This document shows, piece after piece, positions 31,706-43,085 of a DNA stretch of 64,000 nt (its first letter is position 1; each line of letters opens with the position of its first letter). Source of the DNA: Nephrocerus scutellatus. Lineage: Eukaryota > Arthropoda > Insecta > Diptera > Pipunculidae. The DNA is taken from assembly GCA_947095585.1 (NCBI GenBank), contig OX352762.1:50919843-50983842 (forward strand), read 5' to 3'. The notes under the pieces were generated by a model. That model was not told the DNA's origin, ran no database searches, and worked only from the letters and a program-made list of their open reading frames with translations. Made by a program: the position numbers and the translations under genes.

Positions 31706-33459
31706 TTAGTTGTAAGGGAGGGAAATCCAGACTGAGTCTGTGGTTATGTGGGATATCGACTCGTTATTGATCATGTATGCACGTACCCAGCTTCCGGGTA
31801 TTTTATCTTCTTTATTTAGGTAACTGACGCTAGCAATCTCTGATTTTTTTCTTAGGCGCTGTTTGCGTATGGCAACGATGAAACAGAGAGTGATGCAGAG
31901 TATGGTGCATACACTTCCTACTCCAAAATACCAGTACCGATGATCCAAGGTGTCCCAGTCATATCCATTCAGTTCATCTAAGAGTTTTTCCTTGAGAATA
32001 GAGAGGCGAGGATCTCTGGGGATTATCTCGCTTAAATCAATTTTCGGGGGAGACAAACTTTCCTCGTCTGGAAAAGTCTTGATGTTGGTTTCTACTTTCT
32101 CGAACCCTTTGGTGGGAGCCGTAATGTTGAATTGAGTGCCGGAAATTCTGCATCCTGGAAATCTTACCAGATATACTGTTGTTATGAGGGGTGTATCGTT
32201 GCACACAATATTACTTTCGTTGGTAGCAGTTCTGTAGATGACTGCAAGATCACTATCCAAAAGGTATATTTTATTGAATTCCGCTTTAAGTTGTTTTGCT
32301 GTGCAGGTGTCGGAAAGAGAATCTGGTGTAGGACTCAACGCAGTTTTGCAGCAGTCACTGAGTTTGTTTTCTTTAACTTTCTCGTAAATTCCTTCCCCAA
32401 GATCAATGGCTTGAGTTGGATCAAAGTAAGTTTTGTTATCACTACTGAGCACAATTTGTTGAACAAAGTCTTCACGGTCTAGGAGAACCGCATGAGACTC
32501 AATAGTTGGAACACTGATAAGAGCAAATTTAGAGAAGATTCTTGGTTGAACCAAAGGAATGTTGAACGTCACGGTAACCATATTTTCTCTGACAGATTTT
32601 GTTACTTTGTTGAACGTGAATAGCATAGATGAATCTGATACGTTTGACAACCTGCAGAAGTTCAAGTCACCGTTTATTTTACTGACATACGTTGTTAAAG
32701 CTTCAACGGGGCGGATGTTAATGATGTTCTGATGATTTGCGGGTGATGAGGCGGGACACTTTTAAAACTTTTTTAATTTTGTCCTCCAATTTTACGATTT
32801 GATGCTCCAGTTGATAGTTTTCTACTGTTTGATAGGCTACGCCGGCGGTCATAAGTATTTGTGGAGCGTATTTGACAATACCTTTTATAACCCCTGGCAT
32901 TATGAAACGTTTTGTCCGTCTACTACTATAGCTTGTAGTGATGCCTTCTTTAATTGTTATGGCCTCGCGTCTCACTGCTTCTTCTAGGGTCCAGCAATGT
33001 TGATGTAAAGCCGAGTAGTTACTGTTCGGAAATTGTTGGCAGTAGTCGTTGAAGTCCTTAATATGCGTGTCGATGGCAATCATATCGGAGGTCAAATTCA
33101 AATTCGACAGAGAACTACAAGTCGAAATATTTGATGGAAGCGTCTCCCAACCGATGAATGTGAAGACCCAGGGTGAGTGGGTGAACTTCTAGGGCGTTTG
33201 TTGTTGGGGTTGTAAGAGCGAGCCAACATAAAAGGACTCGAGTTAGTAGCGAGGTGGTGCGATTTTTCTGACGATTACTTCTGCGTGGGGCAGTCTCCTC
33301 CTGGGTGTCTTCTGGGAACAATGGGACCAAACGATTTGTGGCGCGATGCACGATCTCACGCTTGGTTTTCTTCACGTCAACTCTGCGGTTGAAGTTGTTG
33401 TACTTATAGCCAGCGTTTTGTGATCGGAACAGCAGCTGGCGGATTCTGGTGAAGAACAA
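31706..33459 (-). pseudogene. envelope-like glycoprotein gene, broken into three frames
   Basis: The 5' part (33459-33115) contains a hydrophobic stretch, LLTRVLLCWLALTTPTTNAL, that looks like a signal peptide or internal signal. The middle part (33101-32718) has the basic RRTKR sequence, a furin-type cleavage site, directly followed by a hydrophobic, Gly/Ala-containing stretch like a fusion peptide. The 3' part (32665-31706, 319 codons) ends with a membrane anchor (YFGVGSVCTILCITLCFIVA) and a short basic cytoplasmic tail. This is the signal, SU, cleavage, TM layout of retroviral and errantiviral envelopes. Frame breaks between the three parts make it non-functional as it stands. Relation to a specific virus family was not established. 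Confidence 0.75.
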
Positions 33460-33479
33460 GTTCTTTTGGTTGCTTTTGG

Positions 33480-33830
33480 TGGAACGGTGGGGGAAAATGT
33501 AGGTTTTTTCTGTACTGGGGAAACTGAAGGCTGAAGCTGGCTTAGCGACTCCTTATGAGATTGGGATGGGACTTGCGACGGGCTTTGCTGGAAATACTGG
33601 TTGTATTGCTGGTAATGGAATGGCTGATGCGGATATTGAGACTGCGATTGTTTCTGTATTTGCGGCTTACTCGTAGCTGGGGCTGCAGTTGGCAGTTTTC
33701 TGTAGATCGTTTGTGCTTGGGATTGATACTGAGGCTGTGGATTGTAGTTTAGCTTCTGTTGAAAAAGTTTAGATGGAGTCTGGGTCTGCTGGTTTGCTGT
33801 TGCCCGTTTGTTTGAATTGAGTTGAGTTGA
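33480..33830 (-). other. Gln/Pro/Ser-rich open segment at the deletion junction
   Basis: Minus-strand translation gives a low-complexity run rich in Q, P, S and Y (for example YNPQPQYQSQAQTIYRKL). It sits where RNase H and integrase should be, between the truncated Pao domain and the env-like gene. It may be the tail of pol or of gag moved by deletion. I see no fold or motif. Confidence 0.45.
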
Positions 33831-35805
33831 GTTCTTATGTGGCGGAGATTGCTTCTGATCTGTTCGAAGAGCTCGGAAAGCAGCACCATTCCCTCAAGGT
33901 CCATCTTGGGGATCGTACATATATTACTGTACATATATTTGTTTGTTCTTGTCTTGAGTGGCGTTACGCGGCCCTTGGCTGCTAGTAAACGAACAGTGTA
34001 CGTTGCCCTGATCTTTGCCCGACTGTAAATCACTGCCGCGTATCCATCCCTGAGGCGTCACAAAATCCAATGAGCTGAATTGCAGGGCTTTTGGTTCCGT
34101 CGATCCAGCGGGGAATTCTAATGTCACTGAGTTGAGATAGAGTTTCCAATGGTTTGCTGAATTTCTTTTGGATTTTCTCGTCTAACTGGTCATCCCAGTC
34201 GTACTTAAGTAGCCACAACTCTTGGATCCGTATACGGAAAAGCGTTATAACTGGCAAGATCCAACCCATGGGAACGTAAAGCGATGCAGCAATAGAAAGC
34301 AGACCTCTTTTAGTGAATTTTATCTGGTCTGGAGTTGGGATTCGGATGAGAAATGTGTCCTCTCCTGGGTTGTAGTTAATCCCTAAGATTTTCATAATTG
34401 GTTCGGCAGTATCTTTGTAGGCACTGAGTTTTTTGCTGTCTTCTATGTAACGAAGAACGTCTGAGTGGTTTGATGACCATTTTGTTAGGGATAGCTTACC
34501 GGCCTCTAGTGTAGTTGTTATCTTAGCAATTTGATCTTGACATTTTTTAATGCTATCAGCTCCGTGAAACAGATTACCATGTAAATAGAGTTCTTGATTA
34601 TGTCCTTGATCTCCAAATCCGGTGCGTTGTCATCTGCGATTTGATGGATAGTACGAATTGCTTGCCATGGTGCGCAGTCCACGCCGTATGTCACAGTGTT
34701 AAGGAAAAACTCGCCCAATGGTTCAGTTTTGTTGGGTCGCCAGAGGATACGAAATTTCTCGCGGTCTGGTTTCGGGATCAGGAACTGGCGAAACATCTGC
34801 TTCATGTCGCTGGTGTAAGTAAGCTCGTACTGTCTATTCTGAAGGATGATATCAAAGGTGTGACTGCAATTTCGGACCTGGATAGATGAGCTGATTTAAA
34901 GAGATTCCGTTGCTTGATGGCGCGCTAGCGTTAAAAACGTTTCTCAACTTTGTTGTAACAGCATCTTTTCGAATGATGCTTATATATGGGATGTAGTAAG
35001 CGTTTTCGGTTTCGTCTGGCTGCCTTGCAGCAGGAACTGGGGACATGTGATGCGACGTGAGATAGTCTTCCATAAATTCGTTTGCTATTTTCTTGTAAGT
35101 CTCGTATTGTTCCCAACGTCTTTCTTGTCCAATAAAGAATTTTACTGCATTCCTATACGAATTTCCCAATTCAGGTGCGTCAATCTTCCAAGGGATTGGG
35201 ACGATGTAGCGGCCGTCTTTAGTTCGAGAGTGGTTTTCAATGAATAAGTTTTCGCAGTACGAACTCTCAACTTTACAGATGTCTTCTTTGGTAATTGGCA
35301 TGTCCCAGAAATCCATTAGGTTTGACTCGAACTCTGATAGTGTAGTAAAGGCTGAGGTTCGTTTTCCACTTCCGTGTCCCGGGTCTCTAGATACGATCCA
35401 CCCACCAAGAAATGTGTTTTGCAGTAATAATCCTTCCTTCTTCTCCAAACCTGGACGTAACACTGTTGAATATACTGGTCCACCCAATAGCAAAGGAATA
35501 TGTGCTGGTTTGTTGAAATGCGGATCTCCAAGAGGTTTGTCAAAGGAGGATTTCCAGGCCATGTGACTGGGCATGCTGGGAAGTGATCCGGTAACTCGAT
35601 TGACCACGAGTGCTTTTATGTTTATGAATGGTTGATCTGGATTATTAAGTTTTAGTTTTATATTGGCAATAGAGCGGACTATTCCAATCTCCCCTCCTAC
35701 TCCAATAACTTTGACAAGTTTTTAGGCAATCGTAACTTCTGCACCAAATCTTCGGATATGTAATTGGCTTGGCTGCTTTGATCCAGCAAGCTGGAATGTT
35801 GTCAT
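33830..35805 (-). pseudogene. BEL/Pao protease and reverse transcriptase remnant
   Basis: Protease site SSLLDQSSQANYI near 35785 (Pao-type LLDxGSQ, with the Gly position altered). Then at 35607-34852 comes a long open frame with MVNRVTGSLPSMPSHMAWKS, LLLGGPVYSTVLRPGLEKKE and the RT entry YIPYISIIRKDAVTTKLRNV...NGISLNQLIYPGPKLQSHL. RT continues at 34805 (FLNTVTYGVDCAPWQAIRTI), but the YMDD position near 34580 is hit by a frameshift, so catalysis is lost. The Pao/A17 region follows at 34395-34030 (GWILPVITLFRIRIQELW; FCDASGM) and 34033 (KMDLEGMVLLSELFEQI), then ends at the deletion. Confidence 0.85.
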
Positions 35806-35811
35806 CGTTAA

Positions 35812-36574
35812 CTAAAGTCTGGGAAGTCTGGTTTTACAGTTGTAAAAATCGTCCAATCTGCCACGTGTGATAGGATCTAAACCTCGAAGGATTAAAAGGA
35901 CTTTGATACCCTCTGCACGCGGTCTGTCTGCCTTCGATTCATTCTCTCGATCATGCGTTAGTTTCGCTATGGCATGTAGAAGTGCTTCGGTTGTATTACA
36001 TAAGTTGGACGGCTGCGATGGAGTGATGTATTCTTGACCACACATCCCTCCCGCGGTATTTTGTAAGACAAACCCAACTCCTTGCACGTATGTCAATACT
36101 GGTTGAACGGGCATGGAGAGTTGGGAATCGTTAGACGCCTTGGACTCCGCAGCTATCGACAGATGTAGCGGAAGAATTGTTCCTTTCGTCTGTTTGAGGA
36201 TTGGAACTTGCGGCCGTTTGTGTTTCGGGAGCCTGGCTGGTTTCCTCATCAGTCGGGGCAATTGCATCTCCAGGATTTCCGTCGTTGGATTTGTCCTCAT
36301 CCAACAACTGCGTGGAGTACTTCTTGATGAACTCTTTAATCTTGGCTGCCTCGAATTTTGGCAGGAATTCGGCAGCGACTTTTTTGCTTAGCTTAGATAA
36401 GTTATCATAGTAAGTCTCGATGGAAGTCCAAAGGCTTTTAGCCTTTTCGTTCTGCCTGGAAAGCGTTTCTGGAGAACGCTTTTCTATCGCCAGTTTGACG
36501 AGGTTAACTCTAACCTCTTCCAGCTGGGTGATGACATCTTGTAGATTATCGATAACTCGTCCAAGTTGGTCCAT
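35812..36574 (-). pseudogene. BEL/Pao Gag
   Basis: The ATG at 36574 opens MDQLGRVIDNLQDVITQLEE, a helical, coiled-coil-prone N-terminus (residues 1-70). It is followed by KFEAAKIKEFIKKYSTQLLD and an acidic, Thr/Ser-rich linker. A frameshift near 36200 moves the frame; the second part (to 35812) includes VLTYVQGVGFVLQNT and the KVLLILRGLDPITRGRLDDF segment that leads to the protease. No zinc knuckle is visible. The start is 281 nt from the primer site, after a repeat-rich leader. Confidence 0.7.
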
Positions 36575-36581
36575 GTTGAAG

Positions 36582-36854
36582 TGAAGTGCGTTTTAACGCG
36601 TTATGTTAAAACGTTAATGTTGAAGTGAAGTGCGTTTTAATGCGTTGGTGAAATAAACTATTACTTTTAAATTCGTATAAAGTAAACTATTACTTTAACG
36701 TGAAGTGCGTTTGAATTCGTATAAAGTAAACTATTACTTTTTTATATGCTTGGCAAAGTAAACTGTTACTTTTATTTATGCGACTGTTTATAACCACCCT
36801 AGTGCAGCCTCACACTAGAATACGAAAGAATGGCTTGGAAGTAGTTATAAACTG
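36582..36854 (-). repeat. BEL leader with short tandem repeats
   Basis: The leader between primer site and gag ATG. Its plus strand shows GTGAAGTGCGTTT three times (36581, 36625, 36701) and AAGTAAACTRTTACTTT four times (about 36650, 36681, 36726, 36757). The repeats may be packaging or polymerase-slippage products; their role is unknown. Confidence 0.65.
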
Positions 36855-36872
36855 TCGAGGCTCGAAGGACCA
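36855..36872 (-). promoter_or_regulatory. primer-binding site of the BEL/Pao element
   Basis: Minus-strand TGGTCCTTCGAGCCTCGA starts with TGG one base inside the 5' LTR edge (36874). The donor tRNA was not identified by eye. Confidence 0.7.
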
Positions 36873-36873
36873 C

Positions 36874-37347
36874 TGTCTGAAGATATTGCTCCTTGCACTT
36901 AAAATACTTTAAATAGTCACCTTACCTTGGGTAGGGGGATAACTATTTAATATGAAAACAAGACTTTTTGAAAAGGTAACTTATTCTGAGTTTATTATAC
37001 AAATTTCCTGAGTATTTATACCATTTATTTGCTAACTTAACTACTTATAATTTACATAAACTAGGCTAAATTGTTATTGTGCAATTTATGCTTACAAAGA
37101 ATAAATGTGCAACTATGCTAATAAATTATTATGGGTTAAACGTCCGATCGACGGTGACCCATATTCGCTGCGTAGTGTGTAGCATGTACACAACAATTGA
37201 ATATTATTGTGCAACTTAAGTTAATAAATTATTTTGGGGTAAACGTCCGGTCGACGGTGACTCATATTCGTTGCATAACAATTGAACATATGTTTAATGC
37301 GTTTATTTTTGTTTTGGTTTGGGTATTGTTTTTTGTTGTCATAAACA
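36874..37347 (-). repeat. 5' LTR of the BEL/Pao element
   Basis: 474 bp, TGTCTGAAG...CATAAACA. It is the longer of the two LTRs and contains the GACGGTGACTCATATTCGTT block that the 3' copy lacks. The two LTRs also differ by scattered substitutions, which indicates that the insertion is not recent. Confidence 0.9.
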
Positions 37348-37352
37348 ATAGA

Positions 37353-39100
37353 TTGCTTTAATAATAGCTATTAGTTTATCGGGTATACCTCTCTGGAGCC
37401 AGATAAACTGTCTGTTGACACTGTCAAACGCCTTCTCAAACTCGATGAACAGCAGGTGCAGTGGTGACCGGAATTCAACGCACTGTTCAATAATGATCCG
37501 CAGGGCGTTTATGTGGTCTACACAGGAGGATCCAGTGCGGGAACCTGTTTGTTTGGCATCGAGTGTATCTTCCAGACGTTCCTTAATTCACTCAAGTACT
37601 ATTTTGGCTATTACCTCTGCAAGGAAGAACGCAAATGCCTCTCCAGTTTTCGCACTCCATAACACTACCTTTTTTAGGGAGCTTGACAATCATTCCCTTC
37701 TTCCACACGTCGGGGAAACATTCGGCCTCCCAAGCTCTCTCTACAAGAGGATATAAAAGCTCTGCTGATGTCGTTGGAGCGGCACGCAGAAGCTCTGCGG
37801 GTATACCATCTAGTCCCACCGACTTGTTGTTCTTTAGTGCATTGATCGCGGTAGCGATCTCATCTTTACTGGGAGTTGAGGTGCGAATTCGGGAAATTAT
37901 TACTTCCGGCAGCTCCGTTTGATTTGGGTTCATATCGTTAGCAAATACACGGTTAAGGACCGTAGAGAAATGCTCCTTCCATCGCTTGAGCTGATCCTCA
38001 TCTGAAACGAGTACGGCACCATCTAGGCCTTTCACCGGATGTTGGTTAGAGCGGTGACCACCTGTCAGCTCTTTGGTGATTCTGTAAACGGTTCAGCTAT
38101 CGCACCTGCTCGCTGCTTCCTCTGCTTCTGAGGCCGGGTTTTTAATATAATTACGTTTGTCACGTCTTACACTACGGTGCACTTCTCTCATTTTGCTTTG
38201 ATACGGGGACTCTAGCTCGATCCTCGCTGCTGCTGGGATATATACAATACGAGCTTAAAGTAGCTCACGTTCTTCAATCCGCCTCCAGGTATCTTCGATA
38301 AGCCACGTGCTGTGCCTTGCCTGGCTTCTACCAACAATACTTTCCGCTCCAGATGAGAAAACATTTTTCACAGCCTTCTAATGTTCGTGGATGGTTTTCG
38401 GCAGTGAGCTGTTGATTGCTTTCACTACTTCCGATAAATAATCCCTTAATTGTGGACGTACTGAGGTGATCTTTAGCCGGCCGATGTTATATCTAGGCAT
38501 TCGGATGATATTGCGGATTCTTACAACAGATGCAGTACGTAACTGGACAGTAGCTACCATAAGGTGATGATCCCGTACCATACCCATGTCGGCTCCTCGT
38601 CAGTTTCGGACGTTTAAAAGACAGCTCCTAAAACGTCGGCTGATCGCCACATGGTCGATTTGGTTGGATGATGATTGCCTGTCAGTTGACACCCAGCTTA
38701 CCTTGTGGCAGGTCTTATGCTCAAACATGGTGCCTCCTATGACAAGGTTGTTGGTGTTGCAGAAATCAACAAATCTTTCACCATTGTCATTTCGTTCGCC
38801 GAGGCCGTGCTTCCCAATCACATGTTTGAGTCCTTCATTGTCGTCGCCAACCTTGGCATTCAAGTCCCCCATTACGATGATCATATCGCCGTTCGGCGTT
38901 GCGTTGAATACAGCGCTTAGTTGATTGTAGAAGTTGTCCTTTTCATCCTCAGTCGAAGGATTAGTTGGGGCGTAGCCCTGTATGAACGTGACGCGCCGTA
39001 CTCTAGTCCGAAATCTGGCCGATAAGATCCTATCACTATGTGAATGCCGGGAAATTAGGCCTCTGCGTGCTGTTGGCATTAGCAGCAGACCCACTCCAGA
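37353..39100 (-). pseudogene. RTE-like LINE, copy 2, endonuclease and N-terminal RT
   Basis: Minus strand. Endonuclease at 39094-38600: MPTARRGLISRHSHSDRILS, TFIQGYAPTNPSTEDEKDNF, MIIVMGDLNAKVGDDNEG, FCNTNNLVIGGTMF, SSSNQIDHVAISRRFRS; it carries the GDLNAK and DHVAIS blocks of APE-like nucleases. A linker follows at 38587-38378. RT entry at 38035-37592: SDEDQLKRWKEHFSTVLNRV, NNKSVGLDGIPAELLRAAPT, KGMIVKLPKKGSVMECENWR. The FEKAFDSV region near 37430 is also readable. At 37353 the BEL/Pao element interrupts the gene; the rest is at 30265-31244. The 5' end is truncated where LINE copy 3 ends. Confidence 0.87.
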
Positions 39101-39104
39101 TAAG

Positions 39105-41495
39105 GATATAAGGATTTATACACATAGTTGCCCAGGGACTACCACTAGGAGGTAGAGCAAGCACTACATCACGAACTTGATTGTTGCGCTACTGGTCCAA
39201 CCCAAGTTTTGAGCAGTCAGTAGTTTCCGGATCAATCGCAATGCAGATCGGGAGCATAGGGCTTCTACAAACGCCTGCCAACGAACTCGATTTATCGCCT
39301 GAGGTTTCAAAAGACGCCACTCGGTCGCCTGGAGTCTTGCTTCCTCTTCTATTGTCCTTTTCCATGTCTTGCTAGGACAGCAAAATCGACGGCTTCCTTG
39401 TGGATTCCAGTCGAGCGCTAGTTTCGTAATATCGTCCGCTGGCTTTCTCAAAGTGTGGCCAATCCAGCTCCATTTTCGTCGTCTGATGGTGATCACGATT
39501 GCTTCCTGCTGCGTTACTCTCCGCAAGTCTTGATTGGGGTTAATGTGCGGCCATCTTATTCTCAGTATCCTCCTTAAGCACTTGTTGACGACGACTTGGA
39601 GGCGCGTCGCAATTGACTCCGTGACTTTCCACGTTTCGCAGCCATACAAGAGTACTGAGAGAACGTTAGATCTGAAGATCCTTAGCTTCAGATTCCGGGA
39701 GATTTGTGAGTGCCAGATATTATTTGGCATACTATAGAAGTGTCGCGCCTTGTTTACACGAGAGCACACATTCGAGTCAGCACCACCATTTTTTGACATC
39801 CAGCTGCCCAAATAACAAAACTTATCGACTTCCTCTATCTGATGTCCGTCAATCGAGGGATCACATGTTCCATTGGCGTTAACGCGAAGTAGTTTTGTTT
39901 TTGTGATGTTAATTTTTAAACCCACTTTGTTAGCGTGGAGTTCTAGTGAGTTTAATTTTCGCTCCAAGTCACCTAACGATTGTTATAGGAAGCAGATATC
40001 ATTGGCATAGTCCAGGTCTTCTAGGCGGTGGAAAACATTCCATGGCAAACCGGATGGAGTACGGGTTACTATTTTTATCACCCAGTCGATGACAATTGTG
40101 AAAAGCAATGGAGGGTGCAACCTTGCTTGACTCCCGAGTAGATGTTGAAAGGTGAGCCAAGATTACCGTTATGAATGGCGCGGCATGTTGAGTCGCGGTA
40201 TAGCCCCTTAATGATGTTAATGAGTTTTTCCGGAACACCATAGCTAGACAAAATCTGCCACATCATGTTTCGCCCCACGCTATCAAAAGCGCGTTTAAAA
40301 TCTACAAAAACCATGAACAGAGAAGAGCGGTACTCAACCGATTGTTCAATGATTATACGCAGGGTTTTAATTTGATCAGTACAAGAACATTTGGGCGAAA
40401 TCCTGCTTGTTAATTTCTCAAAATTGGCTCTAACGCATTCCGTAAGCGCCTTGCTATTATAGAGGAGACCACTTTGTTTATGGTGTTTAGCAGGGTAATT
40501 CCTCTCCAGTTTTCGCAATTGCTCAAATCGCCTTTCTTGGGGAGTTTGACTATTAAGCCTTCTTTAACAACGATGGAATGGTTTCAGATTCCCAGATACC
40601 CTGATATATCGCATGCAATGTTCGCGTATTTAACTCGACGTCGGCTTGAAGGGAGTTTTGCGTAGATGTTGTCATTGCCTGCTGATTTACCTGATTGCAG
40701 TGAACGAATTGTTGTCCCTAGCTCACCCAACGAAGGAGTAGCGACGCTGATGGTAAGTAGCCTATTAGAGTGCATATGTGGGTTGATGGACGTGCCTGGC
40801 GAAGTGCAATTCAAAACATTCTCAAAATGTTCTGTCCAGCAGGTTAATTTTTGTTCCTCCATAAGGATCAAAGAGCCGTCTATTGCCTTAACAGGGTAGT
40901 TGAATTGGTGTTTCTTGTTGGCGAGCTTACGAGCGAGCTGGTAGACTGTGCTGTATTGTCTACTATCAGCGGCTTGCTGTGCTTGAGTTGCGATGTCGCT
41001 AAGCCATGCTCGTTTGACGTTCCTAGCTAAACAACCAACTTGCCGTTCCAGATTTCTAAACTTCCGCGCTAATGCGCACGGCACCCGAGGCCGCGTTTAA
41101 CTCCACTTTGATGGATTGGCGTTCACGAACGGTGTTCCATGTGCTATCTGTTATCCATTCTTTTCTAGTTTTTTCGGGATAACCTAAAATGGTTGAGGCT
41201 GCTTCCGTATACGCCTTTACTTTTTTCTCCCATTTAGACTCTAAGGTCTGGGGCTGTATCTCAGAGAGAGACTGTTGTATGCGGGATACATATTGCAGTT
41301 CAACATCTGGGTCTTTCTCGTTATTTGACTTCGTGTGGTTGAGTGGACCGCGAGCTTCAATCGCACATTGCCAACCACAAGGTTGTGGTCACTGTAGACG
41401 TCGGCTGCTTTTCGGGTTCTAGCGTCCAGCAACGATGATCGGCACTTGCGGCTTATAGCGATGTGATCAATCTGGTTGTTGTACATGTCAAGACT
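39105..41495 (-). pseudogene. RTE-like LINE, copy 3
   Basis: Minus strand, same family as the copy at 25.1-27.9 kb (both have GHQIEEVDKFCYLGSWM). Leftward: an endonuclease end (NQIDHIAISRKCRSSLLDAR, near 41480), LARKFRNLERQVGCLARNVK (41070), SLQSGKSAGNDNIYAKL (40690), MVFVDFKRAFDSVGRNMMWQ (40310), the SGVKQGC block (40130), and DYANDICF near 40000, where the YADD motif has Asn for the first Asp. The C-terminal part is an open 267-codon frame (39967-39164) with LLYGCETWKVTESIATRLQV and RRRKWSWIGHTLRKPADDIT. It is 5'-truncated at about 41495 and its 3' end abuts LINE copy 2. Confidence 0.87.
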
Positions 41496-43085
41496 AATAA
41501 TGCCATAAAAATGGCATGGCTGTTGTTGGGACACAAGAGTTTTTGTGTTGGCGATTAATAAAAACCTTTTGTGAATTTCAAATAGCAATTTGATTGCCTT
41601 TCTTTATTTGGATTTAATTTAACTAGGAAAAACAAAATTACACACAATTCAAGTAAACTTCAATTATCACAACGTAGAACGTACACCACCAACCCCGAGT
41701 CAATTGTGTAAGAAAAAAGTACCATCTGTCAAACTATAAAAAATTATGGAATTTCTACACATGAACCTTTGTTTGACCAAACAAGAATTCACATTTCGTT
41801 TAATAGCAATATTTAGAACCGTCTACTTTTAAACACGCGCTTTTTTTAACTTTTATGGAAAAGTCAGTTTTTTGAATCCACCAATATCGATTGGTCCTTT
41901 TTAAAAACTTTTATTTAATTTGAATTGACCCCTGTTGTAATCAACATAAACCCTCACCATATCTCACTCACGAGTTGTCTCCCAACCACCGCTGAGTACG
42001 GTCGTGCTGCACTACAGCACTCGCGAATCAAAAAAACCACAAAGTGTCGTGTTGTGTGTTTGCACAGAAAAAAAATCAAATGTGCAAGCCAACGGTTCGC
42101 GCGATCGACCGATCACTTAGTGCAAAGAGCAGTGTGTGATCGTGTGTCTCATCATCAACAGCGTAGCTAAAGAATTTGGTGAAACGTAACTGTCGTATGT
42201 TTTTCATGCGGCAGTTTGTTTATGATCTAATTTCTTTAGCTATAAGAATAACGGATTGTGAGTGTTTGTTTCTTTTGGTGATTTAACTTATTTTGTCGTG
42301 AAGGCATAACACTGACGACAATTTGTGTTAATAATCAAATTTGAGACATACTCTTACCAATTCGGTTAAAAGAAGCGGTAAGTTGTGTTTTGTGTGTTTG
42401 TGTTTCTGTAGTGGTGTGTAATTTCAGAGTGGATCTCAGCATCATACATGGGCTGAGAACGAATTTTTTTGCTAAACTTAGGGAATGCTCTGCCAAGCTC
42501 TGTATTCCCACGTCACTTTGATCCACAGACATTCAAAACACAAGCTCATAGACAACTCCTCTTTTCTCCTCTTCTTCCTCTTCCTTAACGCCCACGCTGT
42601 TCCAAGCATATAGCCGAGCATTATAAGGGTGCGAACCCCTTGAAGCGTGCGCGAATTATAAAAAAAAAAAAAAAAGAGGTTTGTATGGACATGGCTTTGA
42701 CATTCCAATAATGCACGCCAAAATCCAAAAATAGCTTAATCTTAATGATGCAAGCTGAAACTGTTATCATAATTACTCGCTTGTATGATTTCATAATGCA
42801 CGAGTACTTAAAAAACGGTCCATTGGTGTTGTGTGGGAACCAAAACCACTTACAAGGCATTTTTAGCCTCTATCTGTGTAGTGTGTACTTTTCGTATGTA
42901 CCATTCAAACCTAACCGATATCTCGGGGTTGATTGTGACATACGAAAACCCTCATAAATTAAACCAAGCGACCGATCGACAGTGTATTTCAGGCATCAAT
43001 AAATTAAGATCTATATGTAGTGCAGCGCCTGTCGTACTTATTTTACGAAAGCGCAGCACTTTGTATATAAGTACGATATAGCTGC
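41496..43085. other. non-coding region
   Basis: No supportable gene. It includes a repeat at 41841-41930 related to 17.4 and 17.93 kb, a 16-base A tract at about 42658, and a pyrimidine-rich stretch near 42557-42590. The A tract may be the tail of a retroposed sequence, but I could not define a body or TSD. Confidence 0.5.
41841..41930. repeat. short dispersed repeat shared with 17.4-17.96 kb
   Basis: 41841-41890 (ATGGAAAAGTCAGTTTTTTG then AATCCA and CGATTGGT) matches 17397-17446 directly. 41898-41930 (CCTTTTTAAAAACTTTTATT) matches 17926-17965 in reverse complement. The two pieces are adjacent here and about 480 bp apart there. Confidence 0.65.

Larger units (their letters stand above)
31240..37352 (-). 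mobile_element. complete-ended BEL/Pao element with envelope-like gene
   Basis: Two LTR copies in the same orientation: 31245-31683 and 36874-37347. They bound 5.2 kb that carries gag, protease, RT and an env-like gene in minus-strand order. Flanks ATAGG (31240-31244) and ATAGA (37348-37352) are a 5-bp TSD with one mismatch. It inserted into the RT of an RTE-like LINE. The RNase H and integrase region is largely deleted (junction near 33830) and several frames are broken, so the copy is not autonomous. The overall plan (gag-pro-pol-env between LTRs) is retrovirus-like. Confidence 0.88.

Noticed and set aside
42478..42674. Processed pseudogene or SINE ending in a 16-base A tract
   Set aside because: No body boundary, no TSD and no recognisable source could be found.
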